Part shown: positions 1 to 7,321 of the stretch, piece by piece
Numbering within the stretch: the first letter of the stretch is position 1
Layout of the letters: each line of letters begins with the position of its first letter
Assembly (NCBI GenBank): GCA_028685945.1
Contig: JAQUCZ010000014.1
Location: 1-11,995, forward strand
Length of the DNA: 11,995 nt
Direction: 5' to 3'
Source of the DNA: Sulfurimonadaceae bacterium
Lineage (GTDB): Bacteria > Campylobacterota > Campylobacteria > Campylobacterales > Sulfurimonadaceae
The notes under the pieces: generated by a model
Told to the model about the DNA's origin: nothing
What the model saw: only the letters and a program-made list of their open reading frames with translations
Database searches by the model: none
Translations under genes and position numbers: made by a program

Positions 1-42
1 TTAAGTAAATATAAAAGAAAAAAATTATCTTTTAATACTATT

Positions 43-69
43 TTGCACAAAGCTAGATTCTCCTATAAT
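43..69 (+). promoter_or_regulatory. Possible sigma-70-type promoter of the sulfurtransferase gene
   Basis: A perfect TATAAT at 64-69 is preceded by TTGCAC at 43-48 with a 15-bp spacer, which is short of the usual 17. The flanking 1-98 region is very A/T rich and contains no gene that I can see. The -10 element lies about 30 bases before the ATG at 99, leaving a short leader. Campylobacterota promoters often rely on the -10 element alone, so the weak spacing does not argue strongly against it. This is a pattern match only. Confidence 0.4.
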
Positions 70-98
70 CCAACCATCTTAAAAGAAAAAGGTTGTAG

Positions 99-983
99 AT
101 GAAAACATTGATATTTTCGTTGTTTTTGGCACTTCAGGCGCACGCGATAGAAGCTACGGTGAGTGTGGCATGGTTGGAGAAAAATTTAGGTAAAGAGAAT
201 CTACGTATCGTAGAGGTTTCTTCAAAAGAGAGTTATGAGCTCGCACATATTCCCAGTGCAACTCACACTTCTATCGAAAAGTGGCGCTCCAACAACGGCG
301 TGTATTTAAGCATAAGAGAGGCAAAAGAGCTGCAAGCCGAGATTCAAAAACACGGTATCGACGCTGCGAGCGAAGTGGTGCTTTATGCCGACATCACAGC
401 ACCGATCGAGTTTTTAAAAGCGAGCTATATTTTTTGGGCACTTAACTACGCAGGTGTAACGAACGTGGCAATCTTAGACGGCGGTAAACAAGCGTGGATC
501 GCTGCAAAAGCGCAAACGACGCAAGCCGCTTCAAATGTTAAGCCGAGCAACTATAGCGTGAAGTTAAACCCCGATCTTATCGCTTCGCGCGAGTATGTGG
601 TACAAAACCTTTATAAACTTCCTATGATCGACGCGCGCCCGAGCGATAACTATTTGGGGATCACGCCGACAAATACGGTACGTCGCGACGGGCATATTCC
701 CGGAGCCATGAGCTACTCGTGGAACTACTCGGTGACGAAAGATTTTATGCTCAAAGAGAAAAACAAACTCGATACCCTTTTTGCACAAGGGTATAACCTA
801 GATAAAAACAAAGAGGTGCTTGTGTATTGTACGGGCGGGCTTGAAACCTCGTACAACTATTACGTTTTAAGCGGCGTTTTGGGGTATAAGCACGTGCGCC
901 TTTACGATGCATCGATGAAAGAGTGGGGCAACCGCGACGACACGCCGATGACGCAGTACACATACGAGATGTTCAAAAAATAA
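99..983 (+). CDS. Exported rhodanese-like sulfurtransferase, two domains
   Basis: A 294-residue protein of the tandem-rhodanese (thiosulfate/3-mercaptopyruvate sulfurtransferase) family, which moves a sulfane sulfur from a donor to an acceptor such as cyanide or a thiol through a persulfide on cysteine. Residues 1-16 form a signal peptide ending AHA, so it should work in the periplasm. The N-terminal domain (about 20-140) has the fold signatures (HIPSA, LDGGKQAW) but no cysteine. The C-terminal domain (about 155-285) has DARP, DGHIPGA and the active loop CTGGLET with Cys244, the only cysteine in the protein, then VRLYDASMKEW. The loop lacks the basic residues usual in thiosulfate-using enzymes and has Glu249, so the donor is uncertain. 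The ATG at 99 is chosen because it gives a clean signal peptide; the ribosome site is weak. It is followed by a hairpin, so it is probably transcribed on its own. A role in periplasmic sulfur metabolism is inferred from family and location. Confidence 0.88.
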   Translation: MKTLIFSLFLALQAHAIEATVSVAWLEKNLGKENLRIVEVSSKESYELAHIPSATHTSIEKWRSNNGVYLSIREAKELQAEIQKHGIDAASEVVLYADITAPIEFLKASYIFWALNYAGVTNVAILDGGKQAWIAAKAQTTQAASNVKPSNYSVKLNPDLIASREYVVQNLYKLPMIDARPSDNYLGITPTNTVRRDGHIPGAMSYSWNYSVTKDFMLKEKNKLDTLFAQGYNLDKNKEVLVYCTGGLETSYNYYVLSGVLGYKHVRLYDASMKEWGNRDDTPMTQYTYEMFKK

Positions 984-994
984 TTCTCCTCTTT

Positions 995-1019
995 ACATGC
1001 CAAGAGTTTCTTGGCATGT
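995..1019. terminator. Hairpin made of an inverted pair of the CATGCCAAG word; possible terminator
   Basis: Positions 995-1005 (ACATGCCAAGA) pair perfectly with 1009-1019, an 11-bp stem with a 3-base loop, beginning 11 bases after the sulfurtransferase stop. The only T-run on the plus strand is TTTT at 1025-1028, five bases past the stem, so this is an imperfect intrinsic terminator. The stem arms are two head-to-head copies of a word that recurs across the window. Alternatives are an operator for the next gene or a paired DNA uptake sequence doubling as a terminator. Confidence 0.55.
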
Positions 1020-1119
1020 GGCACTTTTATTACCGCACAATTACATCTTTTTTGTTTCTTTTTATCCCTTTTTTACCCTTTGGCATGTACACTCTCATAA
1101 AAAATTGAAAAGGGATGTT

Positions 1120-2328
1120 ATGCAAAAAGTGGTCGTATTAGGGGGCGGATATGCAGGGGTGCATGCAGTGCGAACGCTTGCAAAGAACAGATCGATCGAG
1201 ATAGTCCTTATTGACAAGCATACGTATCACAATCTCCAACCCGAGGTGTATAACTATATCGCAAGCAAGTCCGATCTTACCGACGTAACGGTAGATTTAT
1301 ATACCCTGTGCGAGGGGATCGAACATCCGCGGCTTAGTTTTATGAACAAACGGGTCGTAGATTGCGATTTGGAGGGGAAAAAACTCCTCTTTAGCGACGG
1401 CGGTGCAATCTCTTACGATTATTTGCTGCTTGCATACGGCGCGCGCACCTTTTTCCCCCATGCCATCGAGGGGCTTAAAAACACCGACGATCTTAAAAAA
1501 CTCCACCGCGCTTTGATGTTTAAACAAAGTTTCGAGTGTTCGATGCTGCAAAAAGTGGAGGATGAGTGCAGCACATGCCAAGAGGGTCATATCGTGATCG
1601 TGGGTGCGGGGCTTAGCGGCGTAGAGATCGCCGCAGAGATGGCGCACTTTTCCAAAAAGTTTTTTCAACACGGCACTTTCGCTTGCGACAATATGAAAAT
1701 CTCCCTTATCAGCGGAAGCGGCGGGATTTTAAAGGGGTTGCATCCAAAGCTTATCGCAAAGGCAAAAGAGCGCTTAGATGCCCTAGGGGTGAACGTGATC
1801 GAGGGGGCGCATATGCAAAAGTGCGACGAAGCGTTTGTGTATTTGGGTGCAGAGCAAAAAGTACCGTACTCCTTCGTCGTTTTTGCGGGAGGGATCGAAG
1901 CATCCAACATCAGTTCCAAAATCAACCTTCCCAAAAACTCCAAAGCGCAGCTTCTTCCAAACCGCTTTTTGCAGGTAGAAGGGTATGACGAGGTATTCGT
2001 CGCAGGGGATGCGGCGGAGGTTCGCGATGCTCAAAGCGGTAGGGCGCTTGCTCCTTGTGTGTTGGTAGCAAAACACAGCTCCGAATGTGCGGCTGAAAAT
2101 ATTTTGGCACGTATACAAAAGAGAGAACTTAGAGAGTGCAGGGCAAAAGTGGACGGCGTGCTCGTTGCTTTAGGGGGCAGATATGCCGCATGCGATCTTT
2201 TCGGCAAGATATTTATCAGCGGCTTTTTGGGGTATCTGCTCAAAGAGTTCGTGTTTTTACGCTATAAACTCCCTTTGCAGAGAATCTCGCGCTTAGGGTA
2301 TAAGAAACATAAAAGAGGGGTGCAATAA
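1120..2328 (+). CDS. Type II NADH dehydrogenase-like FAD/NAD(P) oxidoreductase
   Basis: A 402-residue flavoprotein of the NDH-2/sulfide:quinone reductase superfamily, whose members pass electrons from NADH or sulfide to membrane quinone without pumping protons. The FAD-binding motif GGGYAG is at residues 8-13, the NAD(P)-binding GAGLSG at 162-167, and the second FAD motif VFVAGDAAE at 292-300. The C-terminal stretch 352-386 resembles the membrane-contacting end of NDH-2. The SQR cysteine within the second nucleotide motif is absent, so SQR is unlikely. The usual NDH-2 quinone motif AQxAxQ aligns with residues 314-319 (VLVAKH), so both glutamines are missing. There are eleven cysteines, including a CxxC at 150-153. 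The start at 1120 is preferred over an in-frame ATG at 997, which lies inside the upstream hairpin; GAAAAGGGA precedes 1120 at suitable spacing. It ends 4 bp before the convergent c-di-GMP gene. The physiological electron donor and acceptor cannot be told from the sequence. Confidence 0.8.
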   Translation: MQKVVVLGGGYAGVHAVRTLAKNRSIEIVLIDKHTYHNLQPEVYNYIASKSDLTDVTVDLYTLCEGIEHPRLSFMNKRVVDCDLEGKKLLFSDGGAISYDYLLLAYGARTFFPHAIEGLKNTDDLKKLHRALMFKQSFECSMLQKVEDECSTCQEGHIVIVGAGLSGVEIAAEMAHFSKKFFQHGTFACDNMKISLISGSGGILKGLHPKLIAKAKERLDALGVNVIEGAHMQKCDEAFVYLGAEQKVPYSFVVFAGGIEASNISSKINLPKNSKAQLLPNRFLQVEGYDEVFVAGDAAEVRDAQSGRALAPCVLVAKHSSECAAENILARIQKRELRECRAKVDGVLVALGGRYAACDLFGKIFISGFLGYLLKEFVFLRYKLPLQRISRLGYKKHKRGVQ

Positions 2329-2332
2329 AAGG

Positions 2333-4354
2333 TTAGTCAAAAGGTTTTGGCTCTCCGAAAAAGTAGCCTTGGCAAAGCTCTATATCGAGCTGTTTGATCT
2401 TCTCGTAGATAGCTTCGCTGCTTACAAACTCCGCGACTACTTTGAGGTTTTTTATTTTTGCAAAGCCTACGATGGTTTTGACGATGTCGTATTTATCCTC
2501 GTTGACGTCGATATCTTTAATGAGCGAACCGTCTATTTTGATGGTATCGGCATTGAGCTTGAGCAGATACTCGAAATTGCTGTATCCCGTTCCGAAGTCA
2601 TCGATGGCAAGGGTGCATCCGTAAGATTTTATCTTTTGGATAAACTCGTTTACCTCGGTAAAATTTTCGATCCCTTCCGATTCGACTAGCTCGAATGCAA
2701 TGTTTTGCGGGGCGTTGCACCCTTCAAGCATCTCAAATATAAAATTTTTCACCATACTCGATTCTATATCCTCGATCGTAAGGTTGATGCCGCAACGTAT
2801 CCCTTTGGTATTGACCATAAAAATCGCTTTTTTGATCACTTTCTTGGTGATCTCCACGTATTGGTTCGATTTTTTTGCTTTGTCCAAAAAGAAAAATGGG
2901 GAGATGATTTTCCCCTCTTCATCGATCATCCGCACAAGTGCCTCATATTTACGCGTCTCTTGGGTTTTCGTATCTACAATAGGCTGGAAGAACACGGTAA
3001 AACGATCCTCTACAAGCGCTTTGCGTATTTTATAGATCCATTCGAGGTTTGATTTGTACTCCTCCTCCAAAGAGGTGTCGTGGCTGAAAATATTAAAAGA
3101 GAGCCCCTTGAGCTTTGCGTAACGGTTGGCTAAGTTCACGCTTGAGAGAAGCTGCGCAGAGGATTCAAACGAGAGTGCGACCGTGGTGCTGATATAAAAT
3201 ATTTTATGATCGATGATCAACACCTTATTGCTTAAAAAGGTGTTGAGACGCACCATTTCGTCGATAAACTGCTCTTTGGTCAAGAGGTCGCTAAATACGA
3301 TAAACTCATCCCCTTGAAGGTGAAAAAGTTTATACTCTTCGCTTAGCTGCATCTTGATCTGCTGTGCGAGGGCTTTGATAACTTTGTCCCCGATCACTTC
3401 GCCGTAAAAATCGTTGATCTCGTGGAAGCGGTTGATGTCGATAAGCGCCAAAGCTCCCTGCGTCGCATTAGCAAGGGTTTCGTTGAGGCTTAGACGGTTG
3501 CGAAGAGCGGTGAGGGTATCGGTGTGGGCGAGTTTTTCGATCTCCTCTTGTTTTTTGGTAATCTCGGTAACATCGTGTCTGATCGAGAGAAATTCACGAA
3601 TATTCGAAGCGGAATCAAGAAGGGGTACGATCACCGTGTCGACGATGTAGTAATCCCCGTTTTTCTTTTTGTTTTTAATCTTCCCTTTCCACACCTGTTT
3701 GTTTTTGATGGTCTGCCATAGCTCCTTAAAGAGCTCTTTTGGGGTGTCGGGATGGCGCACGATGCTGTGGGGTTTGCCTAAAACCTCCTCTTTGGCGTAG
3801 CCGCATAGCTGCAAAAAGTTTTCGTTTGCGTAGGTGATGATGCCGTGGGTGTCGGAGATGGTCAAAATAGAGTTTTCGTCGATCGCTTTTTGGTAGCTTT
3901 GCAAGGTTGCGTTGTACTCTTTGAGCTTTTGGGTTTTCTCTTGTATATCCGCTTTGAGATTCTCTTCGTAGGCTACCCTTTGGGTAATGTCTCTGGCGAC
4001 GGCGACATTGTAGGTTTTGCCCTCTTGTACGATAATCTTGGCGTTGACTTCTACGGGAAATTCGCTGCCGTCTTTGGCGACTAAAATCGCATAATCTATT
4101 GCCGTCGTGACTTTTTTAAGCTCTTGGAGATGTTGCGAAAACGCTTGGGAGGTTTTGATGGGTTTGCGTATGTTTTCGATGCCGATAGCGTTGATCTCTT
4201 CGAGGGTGTAGCCGAGTTTTTCGAGCGTCGTATCGTTGACGTACTCAACCGAAACTTTCTCTTCGTGGAGCTCTAAAATAAAAAAAAGATCATGAGAATG
4301 ATCCAAAAGCCGCGTAAAAAGAAGTTCGTCGTTATTGAGAAGTTGGGTTGCCAT
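2333..4354 (-). CDS. PAS-PAS-GGDEF-EAL cyclic di-GMP signalling protein
   Basis: A soluble 673-residue protein with no signal peptide or membrane helix. PAS 1 spans about 15-130 and a short coiled linker 130-160. PAS 2 (about 160-268) carries the pattern RHPDTP...LW..IK....W.G..KN..KNGDYY, which closely resembles the flavin-binding PAS of the aerotaxis receptor Aer, so a redox or oxygen signal is likely. The GGDEF domain (about 275-430) reads LQGDEF at 346-351: the first glycine is Gln, so cyclase activity is doubtful. The EAL domain (about 450-673) retains EAL at 471-473, Asn524, Glu558, DDFGTG at 585-590, IKID at 605-608, AE at 641-642 and Gln662, so it should hydrolyse cyclic di-GMP. The ATG at 4354 is preferred to the adjacent upstream TTG at 4357. 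It lies 59 bp downstream of proC on the same strand and may be co-transcribed or have its own promoter (TACAAT on the minus strand at 4388-4383). Output direction is inferred. Confidence 0.92.
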   Translation of the reverse strand: MATQLLNNDELLFTRLLDHSHDLFFILELHEEKVSVEYVNDTTLEKLGYTLEEINAIGIENIRKPIKTSQAFSQHLQELKKVTTAIDYAILVAKDGSEFPVEVNAKIIVQEGKTYNVAVARDITQRVAYEENLKADIQEKTQKLKEYNATLQSYQKAIDENSILTISDTHGIITYANENFLQLCGYAKEEVLGKPHSIVRHPDTPKELFKELWQTIKNKQVWKGKIKNKKKNGDYYIVDTVIVPLLDSASNIREFLSIRHDVTEITKKQEEIEKLAHTDTLTALRNRLSLNETLANATQGALALIDINRFHEINDFYGEVIGDKVIKALAQQIKMQLSEEYKLFHLQGDEFIVFSDLLTKEQFIDEMVRLNTFLSNKVLIIDHKIFYISTTVALSFESSAQLLSSVNLANRYAKLKGLSFNIFSHDTSLEEEYKSNLEWIYKIRKALVEDRFTVFFQPIVDTKTQETRKYEALVRMIDEEGKIISPFFFLDKAKKSNQYVEITKKVIKKAIFMVNTKGIRCGINLTIEDIESSMVKNFIFEMLEGCNAPQNIAFELVESEGIENFTEVNEFIQKIKSYGCTLAIDDFGTGYSNFEYLLKLNADTIKIDGSLIKDIDVNEDKYDIVKTIVGFAKIKNLKVVAEFVSSEAIYEKIKQLDIELCQGYFFGEPKPFD

Positions 4355-4413
4355 CAAGATTCACTTTGTTCGGTTTTAAGATATTGTATCGTATTTGCTT
4401 AGGTGTTTTATCG

Positions 4414-5181
4414 TTATTTAGAAAGAGCGAGAGCTTTTTGGTACGCATCTTCTATGGCACGGATACACCCGCTGCGCACGTTTGCTTCTTCAAGTGCCGC
4501 GTATCCCGCTGCGGTGGTGCCTCCGGGGCTCATTACCGCATCTTTGAGTAAAGCGGGGTGCGACTCTTGGATAAGTGTGCCGAATCCCTCAAAAAGACCG
4601 CGCATCACCTCCATAGCATCGGTGCGCTTCATCCCCTGTTTGACGGCACCGTCCGCCAACGCTTCGGCGATAAGACACAAGTATGCAGGACCGCTTCCTG
4701 CGAGCGCCGTGGCGATATCAAGCTCTTTTTGGGTGCCTACCCAAAGGGTTTTGCCGATAGCACCGAGAAGCTCCTGCGCCTCCTCTTTGTAGGAGACATC
4801 CCCCGTGAGGGTCGTCATAGATTTGCCTACGCTTGCGGCTAGGTTTGGCATGGAGCGCACAACGGCATCGGCGGGTAAAAATGTTTTGATCTTCTCAATT
4901 GCAGTACCCGCCAAAACGGAGTAGATCACCTTGGCTTTGCCCTTAAGTTGCGGTGCGATCTCTTCAAGATTTGCGGGTTTGACACAAAGAAGAACTGTCT
5001 TGCCTTGTATATTGAAGCCGTGTAAAAGATGTTTGTCTATCTGCATCCCCAAAGATGCCTCAAACTGCTCCAATTTTGCAAGATCACGCCCGACCACTTC
5101 GATCTCGTACTTTTGTTTCAAGCCTTGTGCAATGCTTAAAGCCATATTTCCGTTGCCGATAAACGTAATTTTATTCTTCAT
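4414..5181 (-). CDS. proC: Pyrroline-5-carboxylate reductase
   Basis: A 255-residue cytosolic enzyme that reduces 1-pyrroline-5-carboxylate to proline with NAD(P)H, the last step of proline synthesis. The Rossmann motif IGNGNMA is at residues 8-14, CVKP at 66-69, the family MPN at 111-113, LAGSGPAY at 160-167 and the P5CR signature SPGGTTAAG at 218-226. The length is slightly below the usual 260-275 but no motif is missing. The start at 5181 is preceded by TAGGG about five bases upstream. It is divergent from proB and proA, which supply its substrate after spontaneous cyclisation of glutamate semialdehyde. The spacing of 70 bp between the two starts suggests shared control. Confidence 0.96.
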   Translation of the reverse strand: MKNKITFIGNGNMALSIAQGLKQKYEIEVVGRDLAKLEQFEASLGMQIDKHLLHGFNIQGKTVLLCVKPANLEEIAPQLKGKAKVIYSVLAGTAIEKIKTFLPADAVVRSMPNLAASVGKSMTTLTGDVSYKEEAQELLGAIGKTLWVGTQKELDIATALAGSGPAYLCLIAEALADGAVKQGMKRTDAMEVMRGLFEGFGTLIQESHPALLKDAVMSPGGTTAAGYAALEEANVRSGCIRAIEDAYQKALALSK

Positions 5182-5198
5182 CTTACCCTAACCTTTTT

Positions 5199-5213
5199 AT
5201 GTTAGTATAACAT
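5199..5213. promoter_or_regulatory. Dyad over the divergent proC / proBA promoters
   Basis: ATGTTA (5199-5204) and TAACAT (5208-5213) form a perfect 6-bp inverted repeat around GTA. The same bases give a -10-like TATAAC on the plus strand (5206-5211, about 40 bases before proB) and a -10-like TATACT on the minus strand (5209-5204, about 22 bases before proC). No convincing -35 element was found on either side. The dyad could be an operator controlling both transcripts, or just the symmetry of two overlapping A/T-rich promoter elements. Confidence 0.4.
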
Positions 5214-5251
5214 TTAAAGAAGCCAAAAAGCTTTAAAAACGAAAGGAACCT

Positions 5252-6031
5252 ATGCAAAGAATTGTAATCAAGGTCGGAAGTGCGGTGTTGACCGAAAATA
5301 ACATGATCGCGAAGGAGAGAATGTTAAATTTGGTGAGTTTAATAGCGAAGCTCAAAAAAAAGTACGATGTGGTACTGGTAAGTTCGGGAGCGGTTGCGGC
5401 GGGCTATAGTGCTCTTAAACTCGATAAAACAAAGCAGATCGGAAAAAAAGCAATCGCTGCAGCGGGACAACCTATTTTAATGACAAGCTACAAAAAGAAG
5501 TTCGATATTTTTAATATCGATACGGCGCAGATTCTGCTTACGGAGGATGATTTCGATTCGAGAAAACGGACAAAGATGTTCCAAGATATTATCGATGCAC
5601 ATCTAAGCAACGATATTCTTCCCATCGTCAACGAAAACGATATCTCATCGACTCCCGAACAACTTTTTGGAGACAACGATCAGCTCTCGGCACACGTAGC
5701 ACATGCCTTAAATGCCAAGATGTTGGTGATTCTCAGCGACATCGACGGATACTACGATAAAAATCCTCAAGAGTTTTCCGATGCAAAAATATACAGAGTA
5801 TTGCACGAACTTCCCGAGGGAGTTTTAGAAGAAAGTGCGACTCCCAACAACGAGTTTGCAACGGGCGGGATCGTAACAAAACTCAAAGCCGCAGATTTTA
5901 TTTTGCGCCACGGAAGAAAGATGTTTCTCTCAAGCGGCTTTAACCTCTCCTACACGGAGGAGTTTTTACTAGAGGGCAAACACACTCTCGGAACGCTTTT
6001 TGAAGCAAGAATGGTAACGAAGGAGAAGTGA
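5252..6031 (+). CDS. proB: Glutamate 5-kinase, short form without PUA domain
   Basis: A 259-residue amino-acid kinase that phosphorylates glutamate with ATP to gamma-glutamyl phosphate, the committed step of proline synthesis. The kinase signatures are VIKVGSAVLT at residues 5-14, SSGAVAAG at 44-51, NENDIS at 127-132, FGDNDQLSA at 139-147, SDIDGYYDKNP at 162-172 and GGIVTKLKAA at 205-214. E. coli ProB has about 367 residues because of a C-terminal PUA domain; this protein ends right after the kinase domain, and I recall related Campylobacterota having the same short form. AAAGGA at 5242-5247 supports the ATG at 5252. The stop overlaps the proA start by one base (TGATG), so the two are translationally coupled and their products act in sequence on an unstable intermediate. 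Confidence 0.95.
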   Translation: MQRIVIKVGSAVLTENNMIAKERMLNLVSLIAKLKKKYDVVLVSSGAVAAGYSALKLDKTKQIGKKAIAAAGQPILMTSYKKKFDIFNIDTAQILLTEDDFDSRKRTKMFQDIIDAHLSNDILPIVNENDISSTPEQLFGDNDQLSAHVAHALNAKMLVILSDIDGYYDKNPQEFSDAKIYRVLHELPEGVLEESATPNNEFATGGIVTKLKAADFILRHGRKMFLSSGFNLSYTEEFLLEGKHTLGTLFEARMVTKEK

Positions 6032-7266
6032 TGGAAAAATTTTTACAAGAAGCAAAAGATGCAAGCCGTATTTTGGCAACGCTTAGCGGAGCGCAAAAAA
6101 ACGGCGTACTCAAAGAGATGGCAAATGCGCTTCGTGCGAACGTGATGAACTTGCTTGAAGCCAATGCTTTGGATATGGCGGATGCAGAAAAAAACAATCT
6201 AAGCAGTGCGCTTAAAGACAGACTTTTGCTCGATGAAAAACGGATCGAAGGGATGGCGCGGGCGATCGAGGAGATCGCCGCGCTCAAAGAGCCCGTAGGA
6301 AGGGTGCTTGATGGGTGGGTTACCGAAACGGGACTAAAAATCGAGAAGGTGAGCATCCCTATCGGAGTGATCGGGATTATCTACGAATCGCGCCCCAACG
6401 TGACAAGCGATACCGCGGCACTTTGCTTTAAAAGTTCCAACGTATGTGTTTTAAAAGGGGGCAAAGAGGCGGAACACTCCAATAAAGCGATCGCCGAGGT
6501 GCTTAAAAACGTCCTTATCAGACACGATCTTCCCTCTTCGCTTATTTCGCTTATTCCCGATTCTTCGCGTGAGGGGGTGAATAAACTTATCAAGATGGAT
6601 AAATACGTCGACTTGATTATTCCGCGCGGCGGCGAGGGGTTGATAAAACACGTCAGCCAAAATGCGACGGTAAGCGTCGTCAAACACGATAAAGGGCTGT
6701 GTCACACCTTTATAGACAAAGATGCCGATATCAAAAAAGCGCTTGCCGTGGTGCTCAATGCAAAATGCAGAAGGGTGGGGATATGCGGTGCGATGGAAAC
6801 CCTCTTGGTGGACGATGCCGTTGCGGCGACTATGCTACCGATGCTTCAAACGGAGTACGCACGATTTGGAACGACGCTTCGCGGTTGTGCAAAAACGCGC
6901 ACGTTTATCGACATAGAAGAGGCGAGCGAAGAGGATTTTCAAACCGAGTATCTCGATAACATCCTCTCTATCAAAGTCGTAAGCGGTGTCGGCGAGGCGC
7001 TGGAGCATATCCAAACCTACGGTTCGGCACACTCGGATGCGATCATTACCGAAAACTATACCACCGCCGAGGAGTTTTTAAACAACGTCGATTCGGCATG
7101 TGTGTATCTAAACGCCTCGACGCAGTTCACCGACGGCGGGGAGTTTGGATTCGGTGCGGAGGTGGGGATCAGTACCAATAAGCTCCATGCCAGAGGACCG
7201 ATGGGGATTGAGGGGTTGACAACTTATAAGTATAAAATTTACGGAAGCGGTCAAACGAGAAAGTAG
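6031..7266 (+). CDS. proA: Gamma-glutamyl phosphate reductase
   Basis: A 411-residue enzyme of the aldehyde dehydrogenase superfamily that reduces gamma-glutamyl phosphate with NADPH to glutamate-5-semialdehyde. Family motifs are GVIGIIYESRPNVTSD at residues 112-127, LKGGKEAEHSN at 141-151, LIIPRGGEGLI at 195-205 and the catalytic loop RVGICGAMETLL at 248-259 with Cys252; the usual residue after this cysteine is Asn, here Gly. GGEFGFGAEVGISTNKLHARGPMG at the C-terminal end is typical. The ATG at 6031 is preferred over an in-frame GTG at 6028; AGGAGA at 6021-6026 is its ribosome site and the ATG overlaps the proB stop. The length matches the usual 410-420. It ends at a short repeat block and faces the receiver gene. 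Confidence 0.96.
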   Translation: MEKFLQEAKDASRILATLSGAQKNGVLKEMANALRANVMNLLEANALDMADAEKNNLSSALKDRLLLDEKRIEGMARAIEEIAALKEPVGRVLDGWVTETGLKIEKVSIPIGVIGIIYESRPNVTSDTAALCFKSSNVCVLKGGKEAEHSNKAIAEVLKNVLIRHDLPSSLISLIPDSSREGVNKLIKMDKYVDLIIPRGGEGLIKHVSQNATVSVVKHDKGLCHTFIDKDADIKKALAVVLNAKCRRVGICGAMETLLVDDAVAATMLPMLQTEYARFGTTLRGCAKTRTFIDIEEASEEDFQTEYLDNILSIKVVSGVGEALEHIQTYGSAHSDAIITENYTTAEEFLNNVDSACVYLNASTQFTDGGEFGFGAEVGISTNKLHARGPMGIEGLTTYKYKIYGSGQTRK

Positions 7267-7321
7267 ATTTCGGATCAAGTCCGGAATGACGTCAATGCAA
7301 GTCCGGAGTGACACGGAGGCG
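7267..7321. repeat. Intergenic dispersed-type repeat block (two 15-bp units)
   Basis: CAAGTCCGGAATGAC at 7276-7290 and CAAGTCCGGAGTGAC at 7298-7312 match at 14 of 15 positions with a period of 22 bases. The first unit is part of CGGATCAAGTCCG (7271-7283), a small hairpin with a 4-bp stem. Read on the minus strand it encodes the string VIPDLIRN, a well-known artefact of a dispersed intergenic repeat seen in many bacterial genomes. It fills the gap between two convergent genes and could aid transcript ending. Copy number elsewhere cannot be seen here. Confidence 0.6.

Noticed and set aside
997..1119. In-frame N-terminal extension of the NDH-2-like protein starting at 997
   Set aside because: It begins inside the hairpin, encodes a low-complexity aromatic stretch unlike the family, and the start at 1120 has a good ribosome site and places the FAD motif at the usual position.
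2329..2332. Terminator between the convergent NDH-2-like and c-di-GMP genes
   Set aside because: The gap is 4 bp and I saw no hairpin with a T-run around it.
5711..5722. ATGCCAAG in proB as another copy of the enriched word
   Set aside because: It lacks the leading C and reads as an ordinary Asn-Ala-Lys codon run, so it was not counted.
6487..6494. GCGATCGC, the HIP1 octamer of cyanobacteria
   Set aside because: Only one copy was noticed, and it fits ordinary codons in proA.
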